The notes: generated by a model not told the origin, from the sequence alone. A stretch of DNA of 26,132 nt from Acidobacteriota bacterium (GCA_024640445.1 JAHEEZ010000012.1:1-26132); one strand, 5' to 3'; counted from the stretch's first letter, positions 7,772-15,868 are shown. Program-made: numbers and translations.

Positions 7772-8218
7772 CTAAAGCCAGTCGGTCTTCCCGCGGGAAG
7801 GAACTTCGCTGTCAACTGGAGGTGTTTCTTCGGAAGGCATAATTTCTTTCTTTGTGCTCCCCGTAAACTTTTCCATATCCTCGGCGCTCAACTCACGGAC
7901 AGACGGGAGGCTCTCAACGGAAGAATCTTCGGTGGATACTACTGGTTTTGAATTCTCTTCAGCTGCAGACGAACCAACCGTTCGCTGTTGCCGCGGTTCA
8001 TTGTCGTCCATCTTGAAAGCGCTTTCGACAATAGACGCTTCGTGCTCCCAAGTAGATCTGAAATCGTTGGACACTTTTCGTAGTTCGGTCATCATCTTGC
8101 CGAACTTCCTCGCCATTTGTGGGAGTTTTCGCGGCCCGAATACGATAAGTGCGACAAGGCCGACGAGGATGAGCTCCTGGGTTCCAATCGATTCAAGTAT
8201 TAGTAATTGAAACTGCAC
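7772..8218 (-). CDS. tatA: Tat translocase subunit TatA/TatB family
   Basis: 148 residues. A short N-terminal membrane helix (TQELILVGLVALIVFG) is followed by the hinge GPRKLPQMARKFGK and an amphipathic helix (MMTELRKVSNDFRSTWEHE), the standard TatA/TatB architecture; the FGP hinge is nearer TatB. The tail from about residue 70 is acidic, Ser/Pro-rich and probably disordered. It pairs with TatC to move folded proteins across the inner membrane. As it is the only such subunit next to tatC, this may be a two-component TatAC set, unless a second tatA lies elsewhere. The start is GTG 8218; an AGGAG lies 15 bases upstream, farther than ideal, so the start is not certain. Confidence 0.85.
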   Translation of the reverse strand: MQFQLLILESIGTQELILVGLVALIVFGPRKLPQMARKFGKMMTELRKVSNDFRSTWEHEASIVESAFKMDDNEPRQQRTVGSSAAEENSKPVVSTEDSSVESLPSVRELSAEDMEKFTGSTKKEIMPSEETPPVDSEVPSRGKTDWL

Positions 8219-8335
8219 AATGTTCTTGATCTGCTCCTGCTAGCCGGCCCAGCTCCTTTTAACTCACCCATTACAATGAAAAATACATATTACATCATGC
8301 ACCACCCGCGGCGTTAATGAATGGACATGCCGTAC

Positions 8336-9355
8336 TCATGACACCTCGATCAAAGCTTTGCCGCGGGGTAAGACCTTTCCGATTATTGCTGTTCCTGCCA
8401 TACCCTCCATTATGCGTTCGGCGCCTTCTCTTGAAATGCTGATAAGCAATCCACCGGCGGTCTGGGGGTCGAACAAGATACTCTGGGTCGTCGCTTCAAC
8501 CCGATCGGAAAAAGAAACGGTTTCACCGACGTAATCCCGATTGTTCTTATCTCCTCTGGTCAACATCTTCTGTTCAACCAGCTCCTTCACCTCCGGCAGA
8601 AGCGGGACCAATGCGGAATCAATGCTCAATGTGACATCGCTTGCTTTTGCCAACTCGTAGGCGTGACCGAGAAGACCGAAACCGGTGACGTCAGTGCAGG
8701 CATTTGCACCTTCACGGATCATCAGATGTGCGGCCTCTCTTGCCGAGACGGTCATCGATTCCATTGCCGCTTCCTGAGCGATCTTGCTTGCTTTTCCATA
8801 CTTGATACCGGTGCTTATCACCCCTGTTCCAATGGCTTTTGTCAGTAGCAGCACGTCGCCCGGCTTCGCCCCTGAATTAGTAATTACATCGTTATTACTG
8901 ATCGTGCCGGTCACTGCGTATCCGAACTTGATCTCAGCATCATCTATCGAATGGCCGCCCAGGATGGCAACGCCCTCTTCAGCCATGGCTTCATGACCGC
9001 CGAGCATTATTCTTCCGAGAACATCCCAGTCCTCATTCTGCGGATAACATACTATTGATAAAGCGGTTAGGGGACTACCACCCATAGCATAAATATCATT
9101 GAGAGAATTGATCGCGGCTATTCTTCCGTATATATAAGGATCGTCTGCGATCGGAGTGAAGAAATCCAGGGTCTGAACCAGCGAAATATCTTCATTTAGG
9201 CGGAATACTCCCGCATCGTCGGCATTTTCGTATCCGACAACTATCGAAGGATTATTCTGTTTCGGAAGTTTGCTCAAAACTTGAGCAAGGTCTCGCGGGG
9301 CGAGTTTCGCCACTCAACCGGCGCAGGAGACCATTTCCGTTAGACGCTTATTCAT
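8336..9355 (-). CDS. selD: Selenide, water dikinase (selenophosphate synthetase), UGA-encoded selenocysteine
   Basis: SelD makes selenophosphate from selenide and ATP, the selenium donor for selenocysteine and selenouridine. The uninterrupted frame starts only at GTG 9313 and would lack the catalytic N-terminus. Upstream, in frame, the sequence reads ATG 9355 MNKRLTEMVSCAG, then TGA (9314-9316), then VAKLAPRDLAQVL. This matches the SelD active-site segment, with selenocysteine in place of the catalytic Cys and the essential Lys three residues on (U14, K17). Total length is 339 residues. Other family blocks: NADDAGVF, LDFFTPIADDPYIYGRIAAINSLNDIYAMGG, DVTGFGLLGH and DPQTAGG. ATG 9355 has AAGG seven bases upstream and lies three bases after the parB stop, suggesting coupled translation. 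The organism must carry selA/selB/selC elsewhere. Confidence 0.93.
9270..9316 (-). promoter_or_regulatory. Putative bacterial SECIS element after the selD UGA
   Basis: Beginning 25 bases after the TGA, TTGCTCAA (9288-9281) pairs perfectly with TTGAGCAA (9277-9270) around the loop GTT; a smaller hairpin CTCGC-CCC-GCGAG lies between it and the TGA. Bacterial SECIS elements are hairpins just downstream of the UGA with a GU-containing apical loop that binds SelB. Position and loop fit; the assignment is inferred, not computed. Confidence 0.55.
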
Positions 9356-9358
9356 AAT

Positions 9359-10231
9359 TCAACCTTGTTCTTTTCCCATCAGCAGATTGTAGATCCTGTC
9401 CAGATCGGCTTCACCGTAATACTCGATTTCGATCTTTCCTTTGCCGCCCGCAGAAGGTGTAGTGATCTGGACGTGGGTTCCTAGGCGCCTGCGCAGCTTT
9501 GTCTCCGCACGGCTAATGTTCGGGTCTTTCGGAGAAGATTCCTTTTTGCGGGAACCGGACCCGCTTCCTGACTTAAGCCTCCTAACCGCCTTTTCCGTTT
9601 CCCGAACGGACATAGGCTTCGTCAGCACGCGTTTCACAAGGTCCAGAAGTGTCGTGCTTTCAGTAACAGCAAGCAAAGCGCGAGCATGCCCGACTGAAAG
9701 CTCACCAGTTTCAAGATACTTGAGCACGTAGGACGGTAACCTTAATAGACGGAGATAGTTAGCAACAAAGGGGCGGGTCTTGCCGACACGGTCGGCCACC
9801 AATTCCTGAGTAAGGCCGAAATTGTCTATGAGTTTCTGATATGCCTTTGCTTCTTCAACGGGATTGAGTTCCTGACGCTGTATGTTCTCGATCAACGCGA
9901 TCTCGAGCATCTTGTCGTCGGAGATATCCCTTACGACCGCCGGAATCTTCTTCAACTCGGCTCTCTGTGCGGCACGCCATCTTCGTTCGCCGGCGACGAT
10001 CTGATATGAGTTGCCGACCTGTCTCACAATGATCGGCTGCACCACGCCATTCGCCCTTATTGATTGCGCGAGTTCTTCGAGTTCGGTGTCTGCAAATCGT
10101 TCCCTGGGTTGTTCCGAATTTGTTTTCAGGAGGTCAAGATCGAGTTCGATGAATGACGGACTCCCGGCCTTTTCAGTTGTTTCTTCGCCCAGTAAAGCGC
10201 TAAGCCCCCTTCCTAAAGCCTGTCTGCTCAT
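9359..10231 (-). CDS. parB: Chromosome partitioning protein ParB
   Basis: 290 residues. ParB binds parS and spreads as a CTP-dependent clamp, acting with ParA in origin segregation. Domains: the N-terminal CTPase/ParB domain with FIELDLDLLKTNSEQPRERF, GERRWRA (81-87, nucleotide-binding) and ENIQRQELNPVEEA (115-128); a helix-turn-helix around 140-165 (LTQELVADRVGKTRPFVANYLRLL) for parS recognition; a Lys/Ser-rich linker; and a C-terminal dimerisation segment (KIEIEYYGEADLDRIYNLL). Its start overlaps the 3' end of parA by 32 bases. Two parS sites lie close by (11065 and 11819). Confidence 0.95.
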   Translation of the reverse strand: MSRQALGRGLSALLGEETTEKAGSPSFIELDLDLLKTNSEQPRERFADTELEELAQSIRANGVVQPIIVRQVGNSYQIVAGERRWRAAQRAELKKIPAVVRDISDDKMLEIALIENIQRQELNPVEEAKAYQKLIDNFGLTQELVADRVGKTRPFVANYLRLLRLPSYVLKYLETGELSVGHARALLAVTESTTLLDLVKRVLTKPMSVRETEKAVRRLKSGSGSGSRKKESSPKDPNISRAETKLRRRLGTHVQITTPSAGGKGKIEIEYYGEADLDRIYNLLMGKEQG

Positions 10232-10985
10232 TATTCAATATCTCCTTTGCCAGGGTCATATAGCTCTCAGCACCCTTTGAACGTATGTCATACAGAATTA
10301 TAGGCTTACCGTAGCTCGGTGCCTCAGCGAGCCTCACATTTCTGGGAATCACAGTCTGCAATACCTGGGCCCCGTAGAAATCCCGGAGGTCCTTGGCAAC
10401 AGCCGATGAAAGGTTTGTCCTTTCATCGTACATCGTCAGCAGAAGGCCTTCGATCGATAATTGCGGATTCAGGAGCCGTCTTAGGTGAGCGAGAGTGTCG
10501 AATAATTCCGTGACGCCCTCAAGCGCAAAGTATTCGCATTGGATAGGAACGAGGAGTGTATCCGCAGCGGTCAATCCGTTTACCGTTAGAAGCCCAAGAG
10601 AAGGGGGACAATCGATGATTATGAAATCGTAGTCGTATCTAATCGGTTCGAGAACTTCTTTAAGCCTGTATTCGCGCCGCTCTTCGTTTACCAGTTCAAT
10701 TTCGGCACCGGCGAGCTGTTTGTCTGCGGGAATCACCCAAAACAGAGGTAATTCCGTTGGCACTCTGATGTTTGACAGCGACTCGCCCCGAACCATGGCG
10801 TCATAGAGCGTCTTACGCGTCCGCGATCTTTCAACTCCCGACCCCGAAGATGCGTTTCCCTGCGGGTCGGCATCGACCAACAAGACCTTCTTCTCCCGTA
10901 CTGCCAGACTTGCAGCGAGATTGACGGCGGTAGTGGTTTTGCCCACACCCCCTTTCTGATTGGCTATGGCTATGATCTTGCCCAT
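10200..10985 (-). CDS. parA: Chromosome partitioning ATPase ParA/Soj
   Basis: 261 residues, the usual length for the chromosomal Soj type without an N-terminal DNA-binding extension. The deviant Walker A KGGVGKTTT begins at residue 11, Walker A'-associated VDADPQGN lies at 38-45, and Walker B is FIIIDCPPSLG (about 125-135). It forms ATP-dependent dimers on the nucleoid and interacts with ParB-parS. It overlaps parB by 32 bases. No strong ribosome binding site precedes ATG 10985. The parS site lies about 80 bases upstream, so ParB could influence expression. rsmG, which often sits between mnmG and parA, is absent here. Confidence 0.95.
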   Translation of the reverse strand: MGKIIAIANQKGGVGKTTTAVNLAASLAVREKKVLLVDADPQGNASSGSGVERSRTRKTLYDAMVRGESLSNIRVPTELPLFWVIPADKQLAGAEIELVNEERREYRLKEVLEPIRYDYDFIIIDCPPSLGLLTVNGLTAADTLLVPIQCEYFALEGVTELFDTLAHLRRLLNPQLSIEGLLLTMYDERTNLSSAVAKDLRDFYGAQVLQTVIPRNVRLAEAPSYGKPIILYDIRSKGAESYMTLAKEILNNEQTGFRKGA

Positions 10986-11064
10986 ATTTCAAGTGAATCT
11001 CGTCTAACTGAGACGATAAATCTACCACAGAAGAAACCATGTAACCACTTTTGCGAATTCTGAT

Positions 11065-11080
11065 TGTTTCACGTGAAACA
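11065..11080. promoter_or_regulatory. parS centromere site (perfect)
   Basis: The 16-base palindrome TGTTTCACGTGAAACA equals the near-universal bacterial parS consensus. It lies in the 142-base gap between mnmG and parA, where ParB is expected to load. Confidence 0.95.
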
Positions 11081-11127
11081 AACGGGTGGTGTGAGACGGT
11101 ATCAAAGAATTCGACCAACTATCGGGG

Positions 11128-13011
11128 CTAACCGGTCTTATTTGCCGTGAGGTGAACCAGAACCGTAGAGAGTGCTACAGGTGTAAGTCCATTGATCTTT
11201 CTGATCTGCCCAAAAGTACTTGGTTTAGCGCGTTCCAGGCGCTCTACCATTTCGATCGAAAGCCCTCCAATACCCCGAAAGTCAAACGTCTCCGGCACGC
11301 GAAGGTGATCGTTCCGGAACACGCGCGCGGACGCAATGTTCTGCTTCTCGATGTAACCGCTATAGAGAGAATCCGCCAGAGCGGTATGAAGTTCTCGCTC
11401 TGAGATCCCACCGGAATCCTCAGCCGGAAGCAACCTCATTATCAACTGTGGCTCTATGCCTTGTCGCTGTGCAAGTTGCGAAAGTGTCACCGAATCGCCC
11501 AGATCTGCGTCAAGAAGCTGTGCAATCGCCGCATATTGAGAATCCGATCTCTTAAACCGTGTGCAGTCCAGCGTATTCCGCAGCCAAGCTAGCCTGTCCC
11601 GTTTGCGATTGAACCTGTCCCATTCAGAATCTCCAACCAAGCCGGTCTCCTTTCCTTTCGGCGTGAGCCGCTGATCCGCGTTATCATGCCTGAGAAGAAG
11701 CCGGGATTCGGCCCGAGATGTGAACAGCCTGTAGGGTTCGTCAACACCGTGCCTTATGAGGTCATCTACAAGGACACCGATGTACGACTCATTTCGGCCG
11801 AGCACCATCGGGTTCCTTTGTTTCACGTGAAACGCTGCGTTGATGCCGGCCATCAAGCCCTGGCACGCCGCTTCTTCATAACCAGTGGTTCCGTTGATCT
11901 GCCCTGCCAAGAAGAGGCCCCCCATCCTTGAGCTCTCCATCGTCGGCTTGAGTTCTCTCGGATCAATGAAGTCGTATTCGATGGCATAACCCGGCCTGAT
12001 GATCCTTACCTCCTCGAATCCTCCTATCATTCGCAGAAGGTCCTGCTGCATTTCCGCCGGAAGAGATGTGGAGAAACCGTTCAAATACACCTCGTTGGTA
12101 TCGCGTCCTTCCGGTTCAAGAAAAAGCTGGTGGCGGTTCTTATCGGCAAACTTGACCACCTTGTCTTCAATTGAAGGACAATACCGAGGTCCTATTCCTT
12201 TGATCGCGCCCGAATATAACGGAGACTGTTGAATATTCTCCCGAATGCGGTTGTGAAGATTGTCGTTCGTGTATCCGATAAAGCAACTTATCTGCGGCTG
12301 TGAGATCCTCTCGGTAGCAAAGGAAAATGCTACCGGATCTTCATCGGGAAACTGCTCTTCAAAACAGTCCCAGTCAATCGTGCGGCCATCTATTCTCGGA
12401 GGAGTACCTGTCTTCAGCCGTCCGACCGGAAATCCGATCTCCTTCAGGTTTTCAGCTAGATCAATCGACGCAGGCTCGCCGGCCCTGCCGGCCGAGTAGT
12501 TCTTTCTGCCCGTATGTATCCTGCCATTGAGAAACGTGCCGGTCGCGACAATAACCGCAGGAGCTCCGAACCTTCTCGTATCCTCCATCTCAACGCCGCA
12601 TATGACGCCGTTCTCGGTCAATAATTTGACGACCGCACCCTGCCGCAAGTGTAAATTTGCAGTTGCCTCAAGAACGCGACGCATCTCCGTCCTGTAGAGC
12701 GCGCGATCTGCCTGAGCTCTTGGTGACTGGACCGCAGGCCCCCTGGATCTGTTCAACAAGCGGAACTGGATCCCCGTCCGGTCGATCACCTTCCCCATTA
12801 TTCCGCCAAGCGCGTCGATCTCGCGCACTACATGCCCTTTTGCGATTCCTCCTACAGCCGGATTGCACGACATCTGACCTATAAGATCGAGATTAATAGT
12901 GACCAGCGAGGTCTCGGCGCCGAGGCGGGCCGATGCCGAAGCCGCCTCACAACCTGCGTGTCCGGCGCCGATCACTATCACTTCAAATTGCTCGTCGAAA
13001 TACATAGACAT
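11128..13011 (-). CDS. mnmG: tRNA uridine-5-carboxymethylaminomethyl modification enzyme MnmG
   Basis: About 627 residues, the normal family length. MnmG is the FAD-dependent partner of MnmE that installs the (carboxymethyl)aminomethyl group on U34 of certain tRNAs. Visible: FAD-binding VIVIGAGHAGCEAA at the N-terminus, CNPAVGGIAKGHVVREIDALGG, the GidA signatures GPRYCPSIEDK and AGQINGTTGYEEA, and the C-terminal helical region ending IRKINGLTPVALSTVLVHL. The open frame reaches TTG 13026, but that codon sits in the T-run of a hairpin, so ATG 13011 or ATG 13005 is the better start; neither has a clear ribosome binding site. A good promoter (13066-13094) lies upstream. A second parS-like site is embedded in the coding sequence. 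Confidence 0.95.
   Translation of the reverse strand: MSMYFDEQFEVIVIGAGHAGCEAASASARLGAETSLVTINLDLIGQMSCNPAVGGIAKGHVVREIDALGGIMGKVIDRTGIQFRLLNRSRGPAVQSPRAQADRALYRTEMRRVLEATANLHLRQGAVVKLLTENGVICGVEMEDTRRFGAPAVIVATGTFLNGRIHTGRKNYSAGRAGEPASIDLAENLKEIGFPVGRLKTGTPPRIDGRTIDWDCFEEQFPDEDPVAFSFATERISQPQISCFIGYTNDNLHNRIRENIQQSPLYSGAIKGIGPRYCPSIEDKVVKFADKNRHQLFLEPEGRDTNEVYLNGFSTSLPAEMQQDLLRMIGGFEEVRIIRPGYAIEYDFIDPRELKPTMESSRMGGLFLAGQINGTTGYEEAACQGLMAGINAAFHVKQRNPMVLGRNESYIGVLVDDLIRHGVDEPYRLFTSRAESRLLLRHDNADQRLTPKGKETGLVGDSEWDRFNRKRDRLAWLRNTLDCTRFKRSDSQYAAIAQLLDADLGDSVTLSQLAQRQGIEPQLIMRLLPAEDSGGISERELHTALADSLYSGYIEKQNIASARVFRNDHLRVPETFDFRGIGGLSIEMVERLERAKPSTFGQIRKINGLTPVALSTVLVHLTANKTG
11819..11834. promoter_or_regulatory. 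Second parS site inside mnmG (15 of 16 bases)
   Basis: TGTTTCACGTGAAACG differs from the parS consensus only at the last base. It is read in mnmG as part of AAFHVKQR (TTT CAC GTG AAA codons), about 740 bases from the perfect site. Confidence 0.85.
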
Positions 13012-13023
13012 GCCAAATACATT

Positions 13024-13048
13024 CAAAAAAACGGCGGGAAATCCCGCC
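13024..13048 (-). terminator. Terminator or attenuator between tssBC and mnmG
   Basis: On the minus strand GGCGGGA-TT-TCCCGCC (13048-13033; equally a 6-bp stem with a 4-base loop) is followed by GTTTTTTTG. It lies 73 bases after the sheath gene stop but also downstream of the likely mnmG promoter and just before its start codon. Confidence 0.75.
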
Positions 13049-13065
13049 TATTTTAGAAACTTCCT

Positions 13066-13094
13066 ATTTTATTTGATCAGACCGCCTTTGCCAA
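13066..13094 (-). promoter_or_regulatory. Probable mnmG promoter
   Basis: On the minus strand TTGGCA (13094-13089), a 17-base spacer and TAAAAT (13071-13066) match the sigma-70 consensus at 5/6 and 5/6. A transcript would start near 13059 and include the hairpin at 13048-13033 in its leader. Confidence 0.55.
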
Positions 13095-13120
13095 CAAGAA
13101 AGCCGAATCAAGGGAATTCT

Positions 13121-14656
13121 TCAACTCCACCTGCCGTTTAGGTCTTTTGAAGGATATGCTATCGATTGGAAACCGCCGATCTTGACGCGGTCAGTATCCT
13201 TGAACGAAACCAGAGGCATCAACCCCTGTTCAATAAGGGTGTCGCAAGCCTCGTGCGTCATCGCGATCTCGCCACAAGGCTTTGTCACAGTATGTCCATC
13301 CTCTGTATAGATATGGGTTGGCAATCCTTCAACATCCGAAAAGTACCGACCGCCTATCTCCCAACCAGCGGCATTGAAACTTTTTGCAATAAGCAGCGCG
13401 CAGATGAAGGCCGGATTTGCCCAAACGTACTGATCGTGTTTTCCTTCTTCCGTAAGTTCTTCAAAAGAAAAGGCTTCCGCTGGTTCAGTCTCTTCTCCAT
13501 AAGGCAATCGTGCCAGAAATCTCGGTACGGCAAGGCCGATGTTGACTGCCTCCGGGACCGTCCTCAGCATCGTCCAGATCTTTGCAGCTTCGGTCTCTTC
13601 CTCCAGATTCCAATCTGAAGGAGTTGGGCTCTCCTCAAATGAGCCGATCCCAAGCATTTGCGGCCTGACATGAGCAACGAACGGCGCCCTTAAGCCGCCC
13701 GAGATCTTGCCAAGCCTGATAAGCGTCGCTGCATCTTCAACGTTCAGCGCAAATGCATAATTCCCGCAAACGAGCGCCCAGGGAACACCATTTGCGGATT
13801 CGGCGGGCTCACGCACAACAGCGCCATAATAAGTTGAATCCGAAAGATCACTGACGTTCTTAAGGTCCGCGGTCAGTTCGTCCTTGCTAAAGTCGTAAAC
13901 AAATATCTTTAGATCGCTGCTGGTCTCAGTGCTTCGCACCAACAGGTAAAGGCCGCGCCAAGATGCCTCGAGTTCCTTGAACTCCGGATCATGGACGATC
14001 TTACGCATCAGATCACTCGTCATCTCATCGATGACGGAAACAAGCTTCGCCTGCTCAGCCTCGTCAGTGGAGATCAAGTGGGGTCTGACAAGTTCCCTTA
14101 CTAATTTGCTAAGTTCTGATTTATCAGCAGTTTGCGCAGGATACGAAGCCGCTGCGCGCTTTGTGCTTCCGAGTATGTCCTCAAGCAAACTGCCGGTTTG
14201 AAACTGCCTTTCAGGCACAGGATCCGCGACCTCTTCCGATGCTTCAGACTCTTCGTCGCCCAACCAACCCCTCACCTCTCTTGCCGCCTCGTCGTAGGTT
14301 CCATCGTTAAGCAGACGCTTCCTGACGTCGCGCAAGTCCTCGAACAAAGGAATCTGCGCAAATATCCTGTCCGGATGAAAATCATCAAGTTCCCTGAATA
14401 CCAGCGGAAGAATACCTGAAGACCCGGCCTTCAGCCGCAATCCTACGTTCAGCCGCTTCATCACATCCTCAAAGTTATCCCTATCGATCTCGAGTGGTTT
14501 CGGAGTGTTCAAACTGGCTTCTGTTGAGTGAAGGAGGTTGTTCCGGCCGCTGAAATCGCCCGCGACCAAGATATGGAAAGGCGGGTCCTCGGGAATCGGG
14601 ACGGCCTCCCGTTCCAACGACACTTCTGTTTCAAAGCTGGTTTTCTTGGGCAGCAT
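13121..14656 (-). CDS. TssB-TssC fusion, contractile sheath protein (type VI secretion-like)
   Basis: 511 residues. Residues about 26-115 resemble the small sheath subunit TssB/VipA: FHILVAGDFSGRNN, LEIDRDNFEDVMKRLNVGL, LVFRELDDFHPDRIF. Residues about 190-500 resemble the large subunit TssC/VipB: HDPEFKELEASWRGLYLLV (222-240), LKIFVYDFSKDEL, ALVCGNYAF, NIGLAVPRFLARLPYG (372-387), YVWANPAFICALLIAKSF, and IAMTHEACDTLIEQGLMPLV near the end. An acidic linker (130-185) joins them. TssB and TssC normally come from separate genes and assemble into the contractile tail sheath. No other secretion or phage-tail gene occurs in this window. ATG 14656 has GAGGAGG 11 bases upstream and a good promoter. It may serve a system encoded elsewhere or a separate structure. 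Confidence 0.85.
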   Translation of the reverse strand: MLPKKTSFETEVSLEREAVPIPEDPPFHILVAGDFSGRNNLLHSTEASLNTPKPLEIDRDNFEDVMKRLNVGLRLKAGSSGILPLVFRELDDFHPDRIFAQIPLFEDLRDVRKRLLNDGTYDEAAREVRGWLGDEESEASEEVADPVPERQFQTGSLLEDILGSTKRAAASYPAQTADKSELSKLVRELVRPHLISTDEAEQAKLVSVIDEMTSDLMRKIVHDPEFKELEASWRGLYLLVRSTETSSDLKIFVYDFSKDELTADLKNVSDLSDSTYYGAVVREPAESANGVPWALVCGNYAFALNVEDAATLIRLGKISGGLRAPFVAHVRPQMLGIGSFEESPTPSDWNLEEETEAAKIWTMLRTVPEAVNIGLAVPRFLARLPYGEETEPAEAFSFEELTEEGKHDQYVWANPAFICALLIAKSFNAAGWEIGGRYFSDVEGLPTHIYTEDGHTVTKPCGEIAMTHEACDTLIEQGLMPLVSFKDTDRVKIGGFQSIAYPSKDLNGRWS

Positions 14657-14696
14657 AACGGCTGAATCCTCCTCTGTATTTATGTCCTATGCCTAA

Positions 14697-14725
14697 ACTA
14701 TCTTCCTTTGAATATTGAATGTCAA
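14697..14725 (-). promoter_or_regulatory. Promoter of the sheath fusion gene
   Basis: On the minus strand a perfect TTGACA (14725-14720), a 17-base spacer and GATAGT (14702-14697, 4/6 to TATAAT). The predicted start gives a leader of roughly 35 bases containing the GAGGAGG ribosome binding site. The rest of the 14657-14856 gap shows no gene. Confidence 0.55.
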
Positions 14726-14856
14726 CAATTAGCCAAAACAGGTCTAAGGTGTTTACTGATCTCATCTTATGGTGCAAACGTGGTACGCAAGACATACTGG
14801 ATCAACAATTCTTACAAGCGGCGGTTAGTGCACTTACAACTGATTTGGGGAAAGGC

Positions 14857-15768
14857 TCACCTGCCTGACGCGAACGATCCAAGCCGGACTCTTCTTTCTT
14901 CTACAAACTTGGCAAATTCACGTATCGGTGCGGACGGATTACCTTTGAGTGAAACCATAGCGACCGACCTCTTGAGCTTGTGGCCCTTTATCTTGGACGA
15001 AGCGAGCTTTCCTTCCGCGACCTCCTCCTGGACAGCCCAGGAAGGAATTAGCGAGATTCCAAGCCCATGTTCGATCATCAGCTTTATGAAGTACGTGTCA
15101 TTCGACTCTAGCGCCATTTCCGGTTCAAAACTCAATTTCTTAAAGAACTTATCCGAGGCTCTGCGGATCGACGCCCCGCGTTCGAACAATATCCAGCGTT
15201 CGCCCTCGAGTTGTTTGACCGGTACAGATCCCATCTCAGCGAATCTGTGCTTCGGGCTAACCACAAGGCACAACTCGTCTTCGAACAATTCTTCAACCTC
15301 AAGATTGGGCGAATAGACAGGAAGTGAGGCGAATCCGATGTCAGCAATTCCATTCAGAATGTCATCGATCGTCTGCTCGGTACTTGGCGTCGTTCTGAAA
15401 ACCAGGTCAACCTGGGAATGCGCGTCCATAAACTCCTCAAAAAGCGGAGCAAACAGATGCACAAGCGCCTGCGTCGCAGCGGCGACCCGAACGCGCCCGA
15501 TAACCGAGGATTCTCTTCCGGACACGCTCTGGCGCATCTTTTCAGCCTCGCTGAGAATTCTCACGGCGTGTTCTAGCGCAGCTTCGCCCGCATCCGTCAA
15601 AGTAACTCCCCTCGTCCCTCGTATGAACAGACGAACCCCAAGTTCATCTTCCAGGGCCTTGATCTGATGGCTCACGGCGGACTGCGTCAGGTATAGGTTT
15701 TCCGACGCTTTTGTGAAATTCAGGGTCTCAGCAATCTCCCGAAACGTCCTTAACTGCCATAGTTCCAT
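14857..15768 (-). CDS. LysR family transcriptional regulator
   Basis: 303 residues, the usual LysR length. The N-terminal winged helix-turn-helix is clear (LNFTKASENLYLTQSAVSHQIKALEDELGVRLFIR, about 16-50), followed by the linker helix and a two-lobed periplasmic-binding-protein-like effector domain (IGRVRVAAATQALVHLF; LMIEHGLGISLIPSWAV). The effector is unknown. A perfect inverted repeat, TGACAC-N8-GTGTCA, lies 100 bases upstream in the gap shared with the divergent plus-strand gene. LysR proteins often bind such dyads to control themselves and the divergent gene; that is the likely arrangement but is inferred. Confidence 0.92.
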   Translation of the reverse strand: MELWQLRTFREIAETLNFTKASENLYLTQSAVSHQIKALEDELGVRLFIRGTRGVTLTDAGEAALEHAVRILSEAEKMRQSVSGRESSVIGRVRVAAATQALVHLFAPLFEEFMDAHSQVDLVFRTTPSTEQTIDDILNGIADIGFASLPVYSPNLEVEELFEDELCLVVSPKHRFAEMGSVPVKQLEGERWILFERGASIRRASDKFFKKLSFEPEMALESNDTYFIKLMIEHGLGISLIPSWAVQEEVAEGKLASSKIKGHKLKRSVAMVSLKGNPSAPIREFAKFVEERRVRLGSFASGR

Positions 15769-15868
15769 AATTTACGGTTGCGCGGCCGATGCCGGTATTA
15801 GAGATATCGATAACGCTCATGAAATAAAAGCGTTGGAAATTGAACGACTGCTTTTCCTAAACTAACAA

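Noticed and set aside
9314..9316. selD as a pseudogene broken by a stop codon
   Set aside because: The TGA lies exactly at the catalytic Sec/Cys codon with conserved flanks on both sides and a hairpin downstream, which fits selenocysteine rather than decay.
10986..11127. Replication origin next to parA
   Set aside because: parS is present, but I see no cluster of DnaA boxes (TTATCCACA-like) or AT-rich unwinding region in this short gap.
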